Made by a program: the position numbers and the translations under genes | Assembly: GCA_947643165.1 (NCBI GenBank) | Contig: CANRVB010000017.1 | Location: 1 to 52,041 of the forward strand | Length of the DNA: 52,041 nt | Direction: 5' to 3' | Origin: an uncultured Porphyromonadaceae bacterium | Lineage (GTDB): Bacteria; Bacteroidota; Bacteroidia; Bacteroidales; Muribaculaceae | Part shown: positions 16,745 to 26,191 of the stretch, one piece after another | Layout: each line of letters starts with the position of its first letter | Position numbering within the stretch: the stretch's first letter is position 1 | Notes under the pieces: model-generated | Told to the model about the DNA's origin: nothing | Databases searched by the model: none | What the model saw: only the letters and a program-made list of their open reading frames with translations

Positions 16745-19408
16745 ATGAAATTAGCAATCAACTTAGAGTACTACACCCGGTGGGGGGAATCTCTGTTCAT
16801 TGAGTTTGCTCAATGCGAACCGATGGCCATGATTCCCCTCGACGACAGGCACTGGCACATCACCGTTGACAATCCTGCCATCACCCCCGGCCATGAGTAC
16901 ACATTCTCGCTCCGTACCGACGACGGCAAAGTGCTCCGCCGCGAATGGCGAGGACATACCGTGCCACGGGTTTCACCGGACCTGGCAATGCTCGACATTG
17001 CCGACACCTGGCGCGACCGCCCCGCACACCGTGCCTTCCTCACCACACCCTTTCTCGACTGCATCTGCCGACGCGACTCACGCTTAGCCCCCGCAGCCCC
17101 CATATCCGCAGGCTCCGTCAGCATATCTGTCGACGCCCCCCTTGTCGACAGCCATCTGTCCCTCGCCATCTGCGGCAGCATACCCGAGCTCGGCTCTTGG
17201 GACCCCGCTAAAGCCGTCATCCTTAGCGATGCCGACTATCCCACATGGCGCGCCACCATCCCCATCGACCTCTCCGTCACCGGTTTCGACTACAAGCTCT
17301 TGCTTGTCGACAGGCGCACCCGTGAGCTGCACTCCTGGGAACCGCGCGACAATCGCACCATCCACCTCGGCAAACGCTCCTCCGATGCCGCGGTGGCCGT
17401 CTCTGGCATCTCCCTTGCTCTCCCTCACGATCCCTGGCGTGGTGCCGGTGTCAGCATCCCCGTATTCTCTCTCCGCTCCGACAGCGACTGGGGTGTGGGC
17501 GACTTCCTCGACATGATCCCCCTTGCCGACTGGGCTGAGAAAACCGGACAGCGGTTCATCCAGCTCCTCCCCATCAACGACACCACAATGACCGGCACTT
17601 GGGCCGACAGCTACCCATACAATGCCAACTCCACCTTCGCGCTCCACCCCATGTATCTCCGGCCCGACGCCGTAGGCACTCTCCCCGACGACCGCATGGC
17701 ATACTACAACGAGCGCCGGCGCTCTCTTCAGCTGCTCCCCGAGGTCGACTACGAACAGACCAACGCCCTCAAGAACGAATACATGCGCGAGCTGTTCAAC
17801 CTTATTTCCACCGACCTCGTAGCCGATCCAGAGTTCAACTCATTCATCCAGCGCAACAGCAGCTGGCTCACTCCCTACGCCGCTTATTGCGTGCTGCGCG
17901 ACAAATATGGCACCCCCGAACCATCCAACTGGGGAGCATACGCCATTTACGACCCACAGCGCATCGCCGCTTTTGTCGACGAAAACTTCAAGGAGATATC
18001 CTTTGTCTACTTCATTCAGTTCCACCTCGACCGGCAGCTGCGCACTGCCCGCGACTACGCACATGCCCACGGAATAGCCATTAAGGGCGATATCCCCATC
18101 GGCATAAGCCGCACGAGCGTCGACGCCTGGAAGCAGCCCGAACTCTTCAACCTTGACGCTTCCGCCGGAGCGCCGCCCGACGACTTCTCCATCCTCGGAC
18201 AGAACTGGGGATTCCCCACCTACAACTGGGACGCTATGTCTCGCGACGGATTCGCCTGGTGGAAAGCACGATTCCGCAAAATGTCTGAATACTTCGATGC
18301 CTACCGCATCGACCACGTGCTCGGATTCTTCAGAATTTGGCAGATACCCCTCGATCAGCTTCATGGTCTTTTGGGTGCATTCAATGCCGCCCTCCCGTTC
18401 TCCCCTCAGGAACTTCGCGACAACTACAACTTCCAGCCCGATCCGGCCGATTACAGCAAGCCCTACATTGCCGACTGGATGCTTGCCGACTTCTTCGGCG
18501 ACCTCACCGGCAAAGTGCGCGACACCTACCTCATCCCACACGACAACGGTCGCTACTCGCTCAAGCCCGAGGTCGCTTGCCAGCGCCGCATAGCCGACCT
18601 CTTCGCCACCATGGAAAAGAACGATGACAACACCCGCATCTGCAACGGTCTGCTTGGCCTTTGCGATCAGGTGCTCTTCATCGAAGACCCATACCGCAAA
18701 GGCATGTACCATCCGCGCATAGGCGGTGGCGACACATATGCCTACCGCTCGCTGTGCGACTACGACAAATACCTCTTCGGACGTATCCACAACGACTTCT
18801 TCTACCGCCGCAACGACATGTTCTGGCGCGACCAGGCCATGTGGAAACTCCCCCCGGTCATCGAGGCTACCGATATGCTCACTTGCGCCGAAGACCTCGG
18901 CATGATACCCGCATGCGTGCCCGACGTTCTCCACCATCTTCAGATCCTCTCGCTCGAGATTCAGCGCATGCCCAAAGATCCCCACGATGAGTTCGGCAAC
19001 CCCGCACGCTACCCTTACATGTCCGTATGCACCACATCCACCCACGACATGCCGGGCATACGCCAATGGTGGGAGCTCGATCATGCCACCACTCAGAAAT
19101 ACTACAACAACGTTCTCCATTGCTCTGGCGAAGCACCATATTTCGCCGAGCCCTGGATCTGCAGCCTCATCGTCGGCCAGCATCTCGCATCCCCGTCCAT
19201 GCTCTGCATACTCCCCCTCCAGGACTGGCTATCTACCGACGCCACCCTGCGCCGCCAAGATCCCAGGGAAGAGCAGATCAACATCCCCGCCATTTCACGC
19301 CACTACTGGCGCTACCGCATGCACCTTACGCTCGAGCAGCTCAACGAAGCCTCCGGGTTCAACCATGCCATACGCGGGATGATCACAGATTCCGGCAGAC
19401 TCATGTAA
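16745..19408 (+). CDS. malQ: 4-alpha-glucanotransferase (GH77) with two N-terminal CBM20 domains
   Basis: 887 residues, no signal peptide, so probably cytoplasmic. Residues about 1-85 and 120-215 are two starch-binding CBM20-type domains (second one: LAICGSIPELGSWDPAKA). The GH77 catalytic domain follows from about 235: SDWGVGDFLDM, LPINDTT, the nucleophile Asp523 in AYRIDHVLGFFRIW and acid/base Glu716 in CAEDLGMIP. The architecture is that of plant-cytosol DPE2-type amylomaltases rather than the roughly 500-residue E. coli enzyme. It disproportionates maltodextrins or glycogen side chains. The gene starts 57 nt after nrdJ; a strong hairpin follows. Confidence 0.93.
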   Translation: MKLAINLEYYTRWGESLFIEFAQCEPMAMIPLDDRHWHITVDNPAITPGHEYTFSLRTDDGKVLRREWRGHTVPRVSPDLAMLDIADTWRDRPAHRAFLTTPFLDCICRRDSRLAPAAPISAGSVSISVDAPLVDSHLSLAICGSIPELGSWDPAKAVILSDADYPTWRATIPIDLSVTGFDYKLLLVDRRTRELHSWEPRDNRTIHLGKRSSDAAVAVSGISLALPHDPWRGAGVSIPVFSLRSDSDWGVGDFLDMIPLADWAEKTGQRFIQLLPINDTTMTGTWADSYPYNANSTFALHPMYLRPDAVGTLPDDRMAYYNERRRSLQLLPEVDYEQTNALKNEYMRELFNLISTDLVADPEFNSFIQRNSSWLTPYAAYCVLRDKYGTPEPSNWGAYAIYDPQRIAAFVDENFKEISFVYFIQFHLDRQLRTARDYAHAHGIAIKGDIPIGISRTSVDAWKQPELFNLDASAGAPPDDFSILGQNWGFPTYNWDAMSRDGFAWWKARFRKMSEYFDAYRIDHVLGFFRIWQIPLDQLHGLLGAFNAALPFSPQELRDNYNFQPDPADYSKPYIADWMLADFFGDLTGKVRDTYLIPHDNGRYSLKPEVACQRRIADLFATMEKNDDNTRICNGLLGLCDQVLFIEDPYRKGMYHPRIGGGDTYAYRSLCDYDKYLFGRIHNDFFYRRNDMFWRDQAMWKLPPVIEATDMLTCAEDLGMIPACVPDVLHHLQILSLEIQRMPKDPHDEFGNPARYPYMSVCTTSTHDMPGIRQWWELDHATTQKYYNNVLHCSGEAPYFAEPWICSLIVGQHLASPSMLCILPLQDWLSTDATLRRQDPREEQINIPAISRHYWRYRMHLTLEQLNEASGFNHAIRGMITDSGRLM

Positions 19409-19432
19409 TTCCTGCCACCTGACATCCATACC

Positions 19433-19467
19433 GTCGGCCCTGACCATACTCATTGGTCAGGGCCGGC
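19433..19467 (+). terminator. Hairpin terminator after malQ
   Basis: Arms cggccctgacca (19435-19446) and tggtcagggccg (19454-19465) are perfectly complementary with a 7-nt loop and two more outer pairs. The tail is only mildly T-rich. The rest of 19409-19664 shows no gene. Confidence 0.75.
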
Positions 19468-19664
19468 CTGTCTGTATATACCACGCGACGCCTGCATCCG
19501 CCTTAACCGGGAGATACTTATGTATGCAAGATCCACATTTATTCCCGGATACTGTTGCATAATCAGCCTGATTTGGTTAATTTTACAGACTTCTACCGAT
19601 TACTGCTGTTTCTGAACAAACTGTCAGACTTTCCATCTTTCTGAAATATAAACCATCATAATCC

Positions 19665-22160
19665 ATGCCACTGAAACGAATTCTTTGTTGCGCGGCCTCC
19701 CTGCTGCTCGGAGTAGGGCTATATGCTGCCGACAATACCGACGACGCACGGCAAGTCCTGCAACGGGTCATCGGAAAACAGGATCTGCCTGTAAAATTGA
19801 AAATCAACAGAACCGGTGATACATACTTCGATTACGAGGTCCACGACGGCATCCTGAATATCACGGCATCCGACAATGTCTCCCTTTGCCGTGGCTTCTA
19901 CGACTACGTCAAGACCCACAATCTTGGCATGTTTACCTGGAGCGGAAACAATATCAACCTTCCGTCATCATTACCCTCCGGCACCCACACTACGGTTATA
20001 TCCCCTTTCACTGATCATTATTACTTCAACGTATGCACCTACGGCTACAGTATGCCATACTGGAATTGGGAACGTTGGCAACGTGAGATCGACTGGATGG
20101 CTCTTCACGGCATAAATATGCCGCTCGCGCTCGTCGGCTACGAAGCCATCCTTTCCCGCGTATGGAAAAAGATGGGATTGACCGACGATGAGATAAACGA
20201 CTACTTCGTTGGGCCCGCACATCTGCCCTGGATGCGCATGGGCAACATTAGCGGTATCGACGGCCCCTTGGACGCCGAGTGGCATGAGTCCCAGATTCAA
20301 CTCCAGCATAACATACTCGACCGCATGCGCGCCCTTGGCATGAAGCCTATATGTCCGGGATTCCCGGGTTTCATAACTGAAGCGTTCAAACGTATATACC
20401 CCGACCTTGATATCGTCAGGACACAATGGGGCGGAGCTTTCCACAACTGGATGATCTCCCCCACCGAACCTCTCTTTTCCGAAATCTCCGAAGCCTTTAT
20501 CCGTGAATGGGAGAAAGAATTCGGAAAGTGCGACTACTACCTGGTCGACAGCTTCAATGAGATGGACATCCCCTTCCCCGAGAAAGGCGACCCTGAGCGC
20601 TACCGGATGGCCGCATTATATGGCGAGAAGGTCTACAACTCCATCAAACGCGCCAACAAGAATGCCGTATGGGTTATGCAGGGATGGATGTTCGGATACC
20701 AGCGTCACATTTGGGACTATGAGACTCTTGGAGCCCTTCTGTCTCGTGTCCCCGACCAGAAGATGCTCCTTCTTGATCTGGCCGTCGACTACAACCGACA
20801 CTTCTGGCACTCTCAGGTCAACTGGGAGTTCTACAAAGGTTTCTACAACAAACAGTGGGTCTACAGTGTCATTCCAAATATGGGCGGCAAAACCGGCATG
20901 ACAGGCATCCTTGATTTCTACGCCAACGGCCATCTTGACGCCCTCGGCTCTCCCGACAAAGGCAACCTCGTGGCTCATGGTCTCGCGCCCGAAGGAATCG
21001 AAAACAACGAGGTCCTCTATGAACTTCTGACCGATGCCGGCTGGAGCAGTTCGTATATTGACGTCCGCAAATGGCTGGAAAGCTATTCGGAAAACCGCTA
21101 CGGCAAAGTCACCGCCTCTTTGATGGGTTCTTGGGATCACCTCCTCAGCTCCGTCTATGGCACATTTACCGACCATCCACGTTTCAACTGGCAGTTCCGC
21201 CCCGGAAGCGTGAAGAGTGGATCGATCAACATCAATGACGACTACTTCAAAGGCCTTGAACAATTCATTTCCCTATCCGGCGACTTCAAGGATAGCCCTT
21301 ATTACCGTACCGACCTCTGCGAGATGACCGCACACTATCTGGGTGGCAAGGCCGAGATTCTTACCAAGCTCATCGATCAGGAATACCTACTGGGCGACAC
21401 CCTGCAGGCCCGCTATCTTCGCAGTCGTTTCGAGACATTGATGATCGGCATCGACCGCATGCTTTCACAACATCCCGTCCTGCGGCTTGACCGATGGCTC
21501 TCCTTTGCCTCCGGAGCTTCAGCTTCCGAATCCCGGCGCCGCCGCTACGAAACCAATGCACGTCGTATTGTCACAATCTGGGGACCTCCTGTCGACGATT
21601 ATTCAGCCCGTATCTGGAGTGGGCTTGTCGGCGACTACTACCTTGGCCGATGGAAAGAATACTATAAAGGCCGCGACACATCTACCGATGTCAACCTTGC
21701 CGGATGGGAACGTTCATGGGTCGAAGACAATCACCGGCAATACACTCCCGCTTCCGATATTGATGTCATTTCATTGTCAAGAGAACTGCTCGCATTATCA
21801 AGCGACATATCCTCCTCTTCACTGCTCCTCGACCGGCCCGGCATGATTGGAACATGGAGCATGAAGCCGGGGCAGACCACCGAGCTTCTATTCAATATCC
21901 CTGCCCGCACGCTGACCGGCCTGAAAGGTTTCTCATTGGAACGCCTCAAAGGTGACAGCCCCATCGAATGCACCGGATATACCCTTGAGGCCGACGGTCA
22001 GGTCATCTCATCCTCCGACATGAGCGTTATCTCCGGTCAGGGCACACTGCGCCTCGATGCCGAAATCCCCGCCGATGTAAACGCCAACAATGGTTGCGTG
22101 CTCCGGCTCAGGTTGAGATCTTCAGCTGGAAATACCGCCGGAATAATCCTGAAGATATAA
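19665..22160 (+). CDS. Alpha-N-acetylglucosaminidase (GH89)
   Basis: 831 residues with a signal peptide (MPLKRILCCAASLLLGVGLY, cleavage near AADN), so periplasmic or surface. It belongs to the NAGLU/GH89 family, which removes terminal alpha-linked GlcNAc from mucin O-glycans or heparan sulfate. Visible: GYSMPYWNWERWQREIDWMALHGINMPL, LPWMRMGNISG, PGFPGF and the acid/base Glu299 in DSFNEMDIPFP; WVMQGWMFGYQ and LLDLAVDYNRHFW follow. Length is close to the human enzyme plus a C-terminal beta domain. No SusC/D pair is nearby, so it is not in a classical polysaccharide locus. Confidence 0.93.
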   Translation: MPLKRILCCAASLLLGVGLYAADNTDDARQVLQRVIGKQDLPVKLKINRTGDTYFDYEVHDGILNITASDNVSLCRGFYDYVKTHNLGMFTWSGNNINLPSSLPSGTHTTVISPFTDHYYFNVCTYGYSMPYWNWERWQREIDWMALHGINMPLALVGYEAILSRVWKKMGLTDDEINDYFVGPAHLPWMRMGNISGIDGPLDAEWHESQIQLQHNILDRMRALGMKPICPGFPGFITEAFKRIYPDLDIVRTQWGGAFHNWMISPTEPLFSEISEAFIREWEKEFGKCDYYLVDSFNEMDIPFPEKGDPERYRMAALYGEKVYNSIKRANKNAVWVMQGWMFGYQRHIWDYETLGALLSRVPDQKMLLLDLAVDYNRHFWHSQVNWEFYKGFYNKQWVYSVIPNMGGKTGMTGILDFYANGHLDALGSPDKGNLVAHGLAPEGIENNEVLYELLTDAGWSSSYIDVRKWLESYSENRYGKVTASLMGSWDHLLSSVYGTFTDHPRFNWQFRPGSVKSGSININDDYFKGLEQFISLSGDFKDSPYYRTDLCEMTAHYLGGKAEILTKLIDQEYLLGDTLQARYLRSRFETLMIGIDRMLSQHPVLRLDRWLSFASGASASESRRRRYETNARRIVTIWGPPVDDYSARIWSGLVGDYYLGRWKEYYKGRDTSTDVNLAGWERSWVEDNHRQYTPASDIDVISLSRELLALSSDISSSSLLLDRPGMIGTWSMKPGQTTELLFNIPARTLTGLKGFSLERLKGDSPIECTGYTLEADGQVISSSDMSVISGQGTLRLDAEIPADVNANNGCVLRLRLRSSAGNTAGIILKI

Positions 22161-22180
22161 TCGTATCCATCGGATAAAGT

Positions 22181-22214
22181 TGCGGGAGCCACACTCGTGA
22201 GTGTGGCTCCCGCA
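22181..22214. terminator. Bidirectional terminator between GH89 and dnaA
   Basis: Perfect 15-bp arms (22181-22195 and 22200-22214, outer bases tgcgggagcc / ggctcccgca) with a 4-nt loop, followed by ttttat on the + strand. It serves the convergent GH89 (+) and dnaA (-). Confidence 0.85.
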
Positions 22215-22242
22215 TTTTATCTTCTATATTTTATCTTCTATT
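22215..22242 (+). repeat. Two-copy 14-bp tandem repeat
   Basis: ttttatcttctata (22215-22228) followed immediately by ttttatcttctatt (22229-22242), 13 of 14 identical, lying between the terminator and the dnaA stop. Confidence 0.7.
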
Positions 22243-22257
22243 TGGCCTGTGCGGGGC

Positions 22258-23643
22258 TCAGGAGAGCATCGCCTGCTCTATGTGCTCGATATCCTCCCTC
22301 AGCTGCTTTTCGAGTCCCATACGCTGCTCTATCGTGTTGCAGCCATACAGCACTGTCGCATGCGTACGCGCAAGTCGCGTACCGATAGCCATCAGCGACA
22401 TATTGGCATGCTTCTTCGCAAGATACATCACTATCTGACGAGCATCCGATATCTCGCGCTTCCTTGTCTTGGCGAATATCTGCTCCGGAGTGATATTGTA
22501 GTACGCGCTCACCTGCTGCGCTATCATCTCGAAATTGATCTGCTTGCGGCTCACCTTCACAGCGTTCGCCAACACCTTGCGCGCCAGATCCAGATCTATC
22601 TCCCGGTTCAGCACCGTGGCATGCGCCAGAAGCGACACTACTATGCCCTCAAGCTCACGGATACTGTCGGTCACATTGCTGGCCACATACGCAAGCACCT
22701 CCGGCGGTATCGTCAGGCCATCCTGGGCCGCACGCTGGTTCAGCACATCAAGACGCAGCTCATAGTCCGGCTTGTCAAGCTGCGCCGTGGCTCCCCACTT
22801 GAATCGTGAGAGCAGACGCGCTTCCATGCCCTCCATCTGCGACGGTGCGCAGTCGCTCGACATTATCAGCTGCTTCTGATTCTGTATCAGGTGATTGAAT
22901 ATGTGGAAGAACGTGTTCTGAGTGCTCTGCTTGCCTATAAGGTCCTGGATATCGTCGATTATCAGCACATCTATACTCTGATAGAAACTGATGAAATCAT
23001 TGATCTTGCCCTGACGTACGGCGGTAGTATACTGGCTCTCGAACAATCGGGCCGTCAGATACAGTACACGCGTCCGTGGACGGCGCTCCTTTATTCTGAT
23101 ACCGATAGCCTGGATCAGATGGGTTTTTCCTACTCCCGGAGGTCCGAATACAAACAGCGGATTGAATGTCTTGCAACGCTCGTCCATAGCGATAGCCTCA
23201 CCGATGGCTCGGGGCACCTGATTGCTCACCGATCCACAGTAATTCTCGAAAGTATAGCGGGGATTCAGCTGCGGATCTATATCCGACTGATCATTTTTTA
23301 CAAAAGGATTCGATGTGGCTCCGGGACGCGGGGCTACTGCCGGACTCGGCTTGCTGTCGGCCATGGTCACCGAGGTTGTCGGGTCATCATTGACCTGATT
23401 GAACTGGTAACGCAACTGCATACCCGAGCCGAACACCTTGAACAATGTGCGGCCTATCAGATTGTAATACTGAGCCTCAAGTTGTTCAATGAAGAATGCA
23501 GACGGAACATGCAGCACGATCTCGTCGTTCTCGCAGCGTACGCACGAGATCGGCTCAAACCATGCCTTGTACTGTTCGGGAGAGATATTGTCCTTGAAAA
23601 TCTTCAGACACTCATCCCATAAATGGATGCGATCTATATTCAT
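22258..23643 (-). CDS. dnaA: Chromosomal replication initiator DnaA
   Basis: 461 residues, full length. Domain I is at the N-terminus (WDECLKIFKDNISPEQYKAWF); the AAA+ domain has Walker A FGPPGVGKTHLIQAIG (about 150-165) and Walker B DVLIIDDIQDL; the domain IV DNA-binding signature is ISDARQIVMYLAKKH followed by LARTHATVLYGCNTI. It binds DnaA boxes at the origin and opens DNA. The gene has G-rich codon third positions on its own strand, as expected on a leading strand. A box-like TTTTCCACA lies at 23680-23688 just upstream and a poor -7 candidate (GAATTTTG, - strand) at 23665-23672, so autoregulation is possible. Confidence 0.97.
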   Translation of the reverse strand: MNIDRIHLWDECLKIFKDNISPEQYKAWFEPISCVRCENDEIVLHVPSAFFIEQLEAQYYNLIGRTLFKVFGSGMQLRYQFNQVNDDPTTSVTMADSKPSPAVAPRPGATSNPFVKNDQSDIDPQLNPRYTFENYCGSVSNQVPRAIGEAIAMDERCKTFNPLFVFGPPGVGKTHLIQAIGIRIKERRPRTRVLYLTARLFESQYTTAVRQGKINDFISFYQSIDVLIIDDIQDLIGKQSTQNTFFHIFNHLIQNQKQLIMSSDCAPSQMEGMEARLLSRFKWGATAQLDKPDYELRLDVLNQRAAQDGLTIPPEVLAYVASNVTDSIRELEGIVVSLLAHATVLNREIDLDLARKVLANAVKVSRKQINFEMIAQQVSAYYNITPEQIFAKTRKREISDARQIVMYLAKKHANMSLMAIGTRLARTHATVLYGCNTIEQRMGLEKQLREDIEHIEQAMLS

Positions 23644-23954
23644 GATTGGCTATACTTTCACATGCAAAATTCCGAAGATTTTTCCACAAAAACAAGTCTC
23701 AAAATATTTGGAAATTTAATCTTCATCACAACTATACTGACTTTCAATATTTTATGGACTTTAGCTCCTTTTCTTTCAAATAAAGTCCAATTTGCATAAG
23801 TCAAACCTCCTGATATTCTGAGCTTTATCCCTACACACCCCTACTGTTCATCACCTCTATCTCCCCTCTTGCATAGAGCTGAAATGCCCGCAGACTGCCT
23901 GAAACATAGACAATAGCCTGCGGGCTTAATTTTTTTATTTATACTTATTTCAAA
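23644..23954. other. Gene-free region upstream of dnaA
   Basis: 311 AT-rich bases with no ORF I can support. It contains a DnaA-box-like TTTTCCACA (23680-23688), a weaker TTATCCCTA (23825-23833), and a hairpin with a + strand T-run near the far end. It is a candidate for part of oriC or for a small RNA, but neither is proven. Confidence 0.45.
23886..23937 (+). terminator. Hairpin with + strand T-run between dnaA and mlaD
   Basis: Arms gcccgcag (23886-23893) and ctgcgggc (23918-23925) with a 24-nt loop, followed by ttaattttttta on the + strand. The strong U-tract points to termination of a + strand transcript, although both flanking genes are on the - strand; for the - strand only auuu follows the stem. 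Confidence 0.55.
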
Positions 23955-24854
23955 TTAGAGCAGCTTGATGCTTATGTAGCGTTTCGGATTTTTCTTCACG
24001 TCTATGAGCAGTGAGTCAAGGCTGCTGACTGTCGCGTTCAGGCTGTTGTAGAGCTTCGGATCATGCATCAGCAGGCCCAGAGTCGACTCATCCGACTCCA
24101 TAGCCTTGACAAGCTGTGCAAGCGATGCCGTGATATTGTTCAGGTTATCAAACGTCGAGTCTACAGGAAGCGAGGCAAGTGTTGCCGAAAGCGCATTCAG
24201 ATTTGCGGCCAGCGAGTCTACTCGTGCCACTGTTGTTGCAGCCGATCCTGTTATGCCGGGCAGCGGTGCCATGGTCTTCGACAGCAGACGCGTCGTCTGC
24301 TCCAGATTTGCTGTGATTGCATCCAGACGCTTCACCGATTGTGCCAGTGCCGGATCCGATGCCAGAGTTGCTGCGGCTGTAAGCAGTGAGTCTATCTTCG
24401 GGACAAGCGCGGTGAACGCCGGCAGTATATCCTTGCTCACATTATCCATCAGACCCGGAGCATTGGTTGCCTCAAGATAGTCACCCACCTTGTGATACTC
24501 CTTCGAGCTGCCCATCTTCAGTACTATCGACGATGTTCCGAGCATATCGGTCGAGAGAACAGCTTCCGTACCCTGCGGAACCTGAAGATGCTTGTCCAGG
24601 CTCAGCTCCACAAGCACATGGCCCGGATTATTATATTCATACTTGATGCTCTTTACCAGACCGACGTTAAATCCGTTCACAGTCACAGGAGCACTCTGCG
24701 CCAGACCAGCCACATTCGTATAGCTGGCATAATAATAGTTGGAATCCTTGAATATGTTGATGCCCTTCAGATAATTGATTCCGAAAAACAGCACCAGCAG
24801 CGCTATGAGCACCGACAATCCGATCTTGAGCTCTTTTGAGAAATTCTTATTCAT
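23955..24854 (-). CDS. MCE/MlaD-family lipid-transport protein
   Basis: 299 residues. One N-terminal membrane helix (about 11-30, IGLSVLIALLVLFFGINYL) anchors it in the inner membrane facing the periplasm. The MCE domain (about 38-125) includes YTNVAGLAQSAPVTVNGFNVG and LSTDMLGTSSIVL. The remainder (about 130-295) is a helical, Ala/Leu/Asp-rich tail. MlaD-type proteins form hexameric rings carrying phospholipids between the membranes. No MlaE/MlaF genes are adjacent, so its permease and ATPase must be elsewhere. It follows the amidase by 43 nt and is probably cotranscribed. Confidence 0.88.
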   Translation of the reverse strand: MNKNFSKELKIGLSVLIALLVLFFGINYLKGINIFKDSNYYYASYTNVAGLAQSAPVTVNGFNVGLVKSIKYEYNNPGHVLVELSLDKHLQVPQGTEAVLSTDMLGTSSIVLKMGSSKEYHKVGDYLEATNAPGLMDNVSKDILPAFTALVPKIDSLLTAAATLASDPALAQSVKRLDAITANLEQTTRLLSKTMAPLPGITGSAATTVARVDSLAANLNALSATLASLPVDSTFDNLNNITASLAQLVKAMESDESTLGLLMHDPKLYNSLNATVSSLDSLLIDVKKNPKRYISIKLL

Positions 24855-24897
24855 TAGTATAGGTTGAAGCGTATTTTTTTAATTATATAACAACTGT

Positions 24898-26046
24898 TTA
24901 CTCTATCCGTTTATCACCCTTCATTTTAATGATAAAGGCATCGGAAAATTTCTTTTTTATTCTTGGCAACATCTTTTCAGCCTCCTTGCGGTCGCTGAAG
25001 CTGCCCACAGTATACTTGTACAGATTGCTCTGCCTGTAGTATTCGGCATCCTCTATACCCTTCATGTCTTTTTTGCCGACCTTGCGCGGCGAAACCATGA
25101 ACTGTATCTTGTATACCTCGCCCTCGGTATCCGCAATAGCCGCGGCCTCCGGCTTTCTGTCCTCCGGCTCGCTTGCTGCAGCCGCCTTCTTGCGGCGTGA
25201 TGTCGTTTTGGCGGCCTGCTTTACCGTGCCACCCGACACCTTGGCTCTGGCTCTGTCTACCTCCTCCTTATACGCGGCGATACCGTCGGCTATTGCCGAT
25301 GCAAGTTGATTCTGCCCCTTTTCAGATGCCATATACGACTCCTGGGTCGGATTGCAGATGAAATCAAGCTCTATGAGCACCGCCGGCATACTTGTGTTGC
25401 GCAGCACACTGAACGGACCCTGGCGCACACCCCGGTCCCTGCGCGACGCACTTCTCACAAGCTCCTCCTGTATGTAGCTCGCAGCACTTATACTCTGATC
25501 AAGATGCAGATTCTGGTCCATCTCGAAGATTATGTAGCTCTCCGCGCTGTTAGGATCAAAACCCTGGTATGTGGTGGTATAGTCTGGCTCAAGCGTCATC
25601 ACCGAATTCTCGCGCATCGCCACTGCCAGATTGTCGTCACTGCGGCTCAGACCCAAGGTATACACCGACGTTCCGCTCACAGTCTTCGCATTCTTGGCCT
25701 TACGGTCCAACGAATTCGTGTGTACCGACACAAACAGATCGCCGCCGACCTGGTTGGCCTTCTGGGCGCGACCTATCAATGTCACGAACGTATCGTCATC
25801 ACGGGTCATCACCACCTCAAAACCGTCCATCGCCCGCAGCTCCTTGGCCAGCTTCTTGGCTACCCCCAGATTTATCGACTTCTCGTTCGTGTTACGTCCC
25901 GGAGCACCTATGTCATGCCCGCCGTGACCTGCGTCTATCACGACCTTAAACTTATGGTCGGATGAATATACAGCGACCGATCCCGCTGCAAGCACAACGA
26001 GAGCGGACATGGCTGCTCTTTTTAAACCTTGGATAGGTGTGATCAT
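24898..26046 (-). CDS. N-acetylmuramoyl-L-alanine amidase (Amidase_3) with SPOR-like tail
   Basis: 382 residues from ATG 26046; a longer in-frame start (26127) lies upstream of a good -7 element at 26088-26095 and would not be transcribed from it. An N-terminal signal sequence (about 10-28) is followed by the zinc amidase domain: VIDAGHGGHDIGAPG, NEKSINLGVAKKL, LFVSVHTNSL and the catalytic VLIELDFICN. After a basic Lys/Ala-rich linker (about 265-305) the C-terminal 70 residues (YKIQFMVSPRKV...YKYTVGSFSDRKEAE) resemble a SPOR peptidoglycan-binding domain. It cleaves the stem peptide from muramic acid, for daughter-cell separation or wall turnover. Confidence 0.92.
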   Translation of the reverse strand: MITPIQGLKRAAMSALVVLAAGSVAVYSSDHKFKVVIDAGHGGHDIGAPGRNTNEKSINLGVAKKLAKELRAMDGFEVVMTRDDDTFVTLIGRAQKANQVGGDLFVSVHTNSLDRKAKNAKTVSGTSVYTLGLSRSDDNLAVAMRENSVMTLEPDYTTTYQGFDPNSAESYIIFEMDQNLHLDQSISAASYIQEELVRSASRRDRGVRQGPFSVLRNTSMPAVLIELDFICNPTQESYMASEKGQNQLASAIADGIAAYKEEVDRARAKVSGGTVKQAAKTTSRRKKAAAASEPEDRKPEAAAIADTEGEVYKIQFMVSPRKVGKKDMKGIEDAEYYRQSNLYKYTVGSFSDRKEAEKMLPRIKKKFSDAFIIKMKGDKRIE

Positions 26047-26087
26047 AAAGCTGGCGTTTTTTGCCGGATTGAGCAAAAAACACACTG

Positions 26088-26095
26088 CAAAGTTA
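26088..26095 (-). promoter_or_regulatory. -7 promoter element of the amidase-mlaD operon
   Basis: TAACTTTG on the - strand, exact consensus, giving a leader of about 38 nt to the ATG at 26046. A DnaA-box-like TTATCCACC (26120-26128) lies just upstream. Confidence 0.65.
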
Positions 26096-26178
26096 CTAAA
26101 AAAACGATGTATTCGACATTTATCCACCTCATTTTGGCTCTTTATACCAATGCTTGCGCCCTTTTGCCAATATTTTTA

Positions 26179-26186
26179 TACCTTTG
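26179..26186 (+). promoter_or_regulatory. -7 promoter element of the GldB-like gene
   Basis: TACCTTTG, exact consensus, ends only 5 nt before the ATG at 26192, implying a leaderless or nearly leaderless mRNA. Confidence 0.6.
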
Positions 26187-26191
26187 CCGAT

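Noticed and set aside
17840-19183. Long - strand ORF (447 residues) opposite malQ
   Set aside because: It is the antisense of a well-conserved GH77 domain; stop-free stretches arise from the C-rich codon bias. No homology-like motif or start context.
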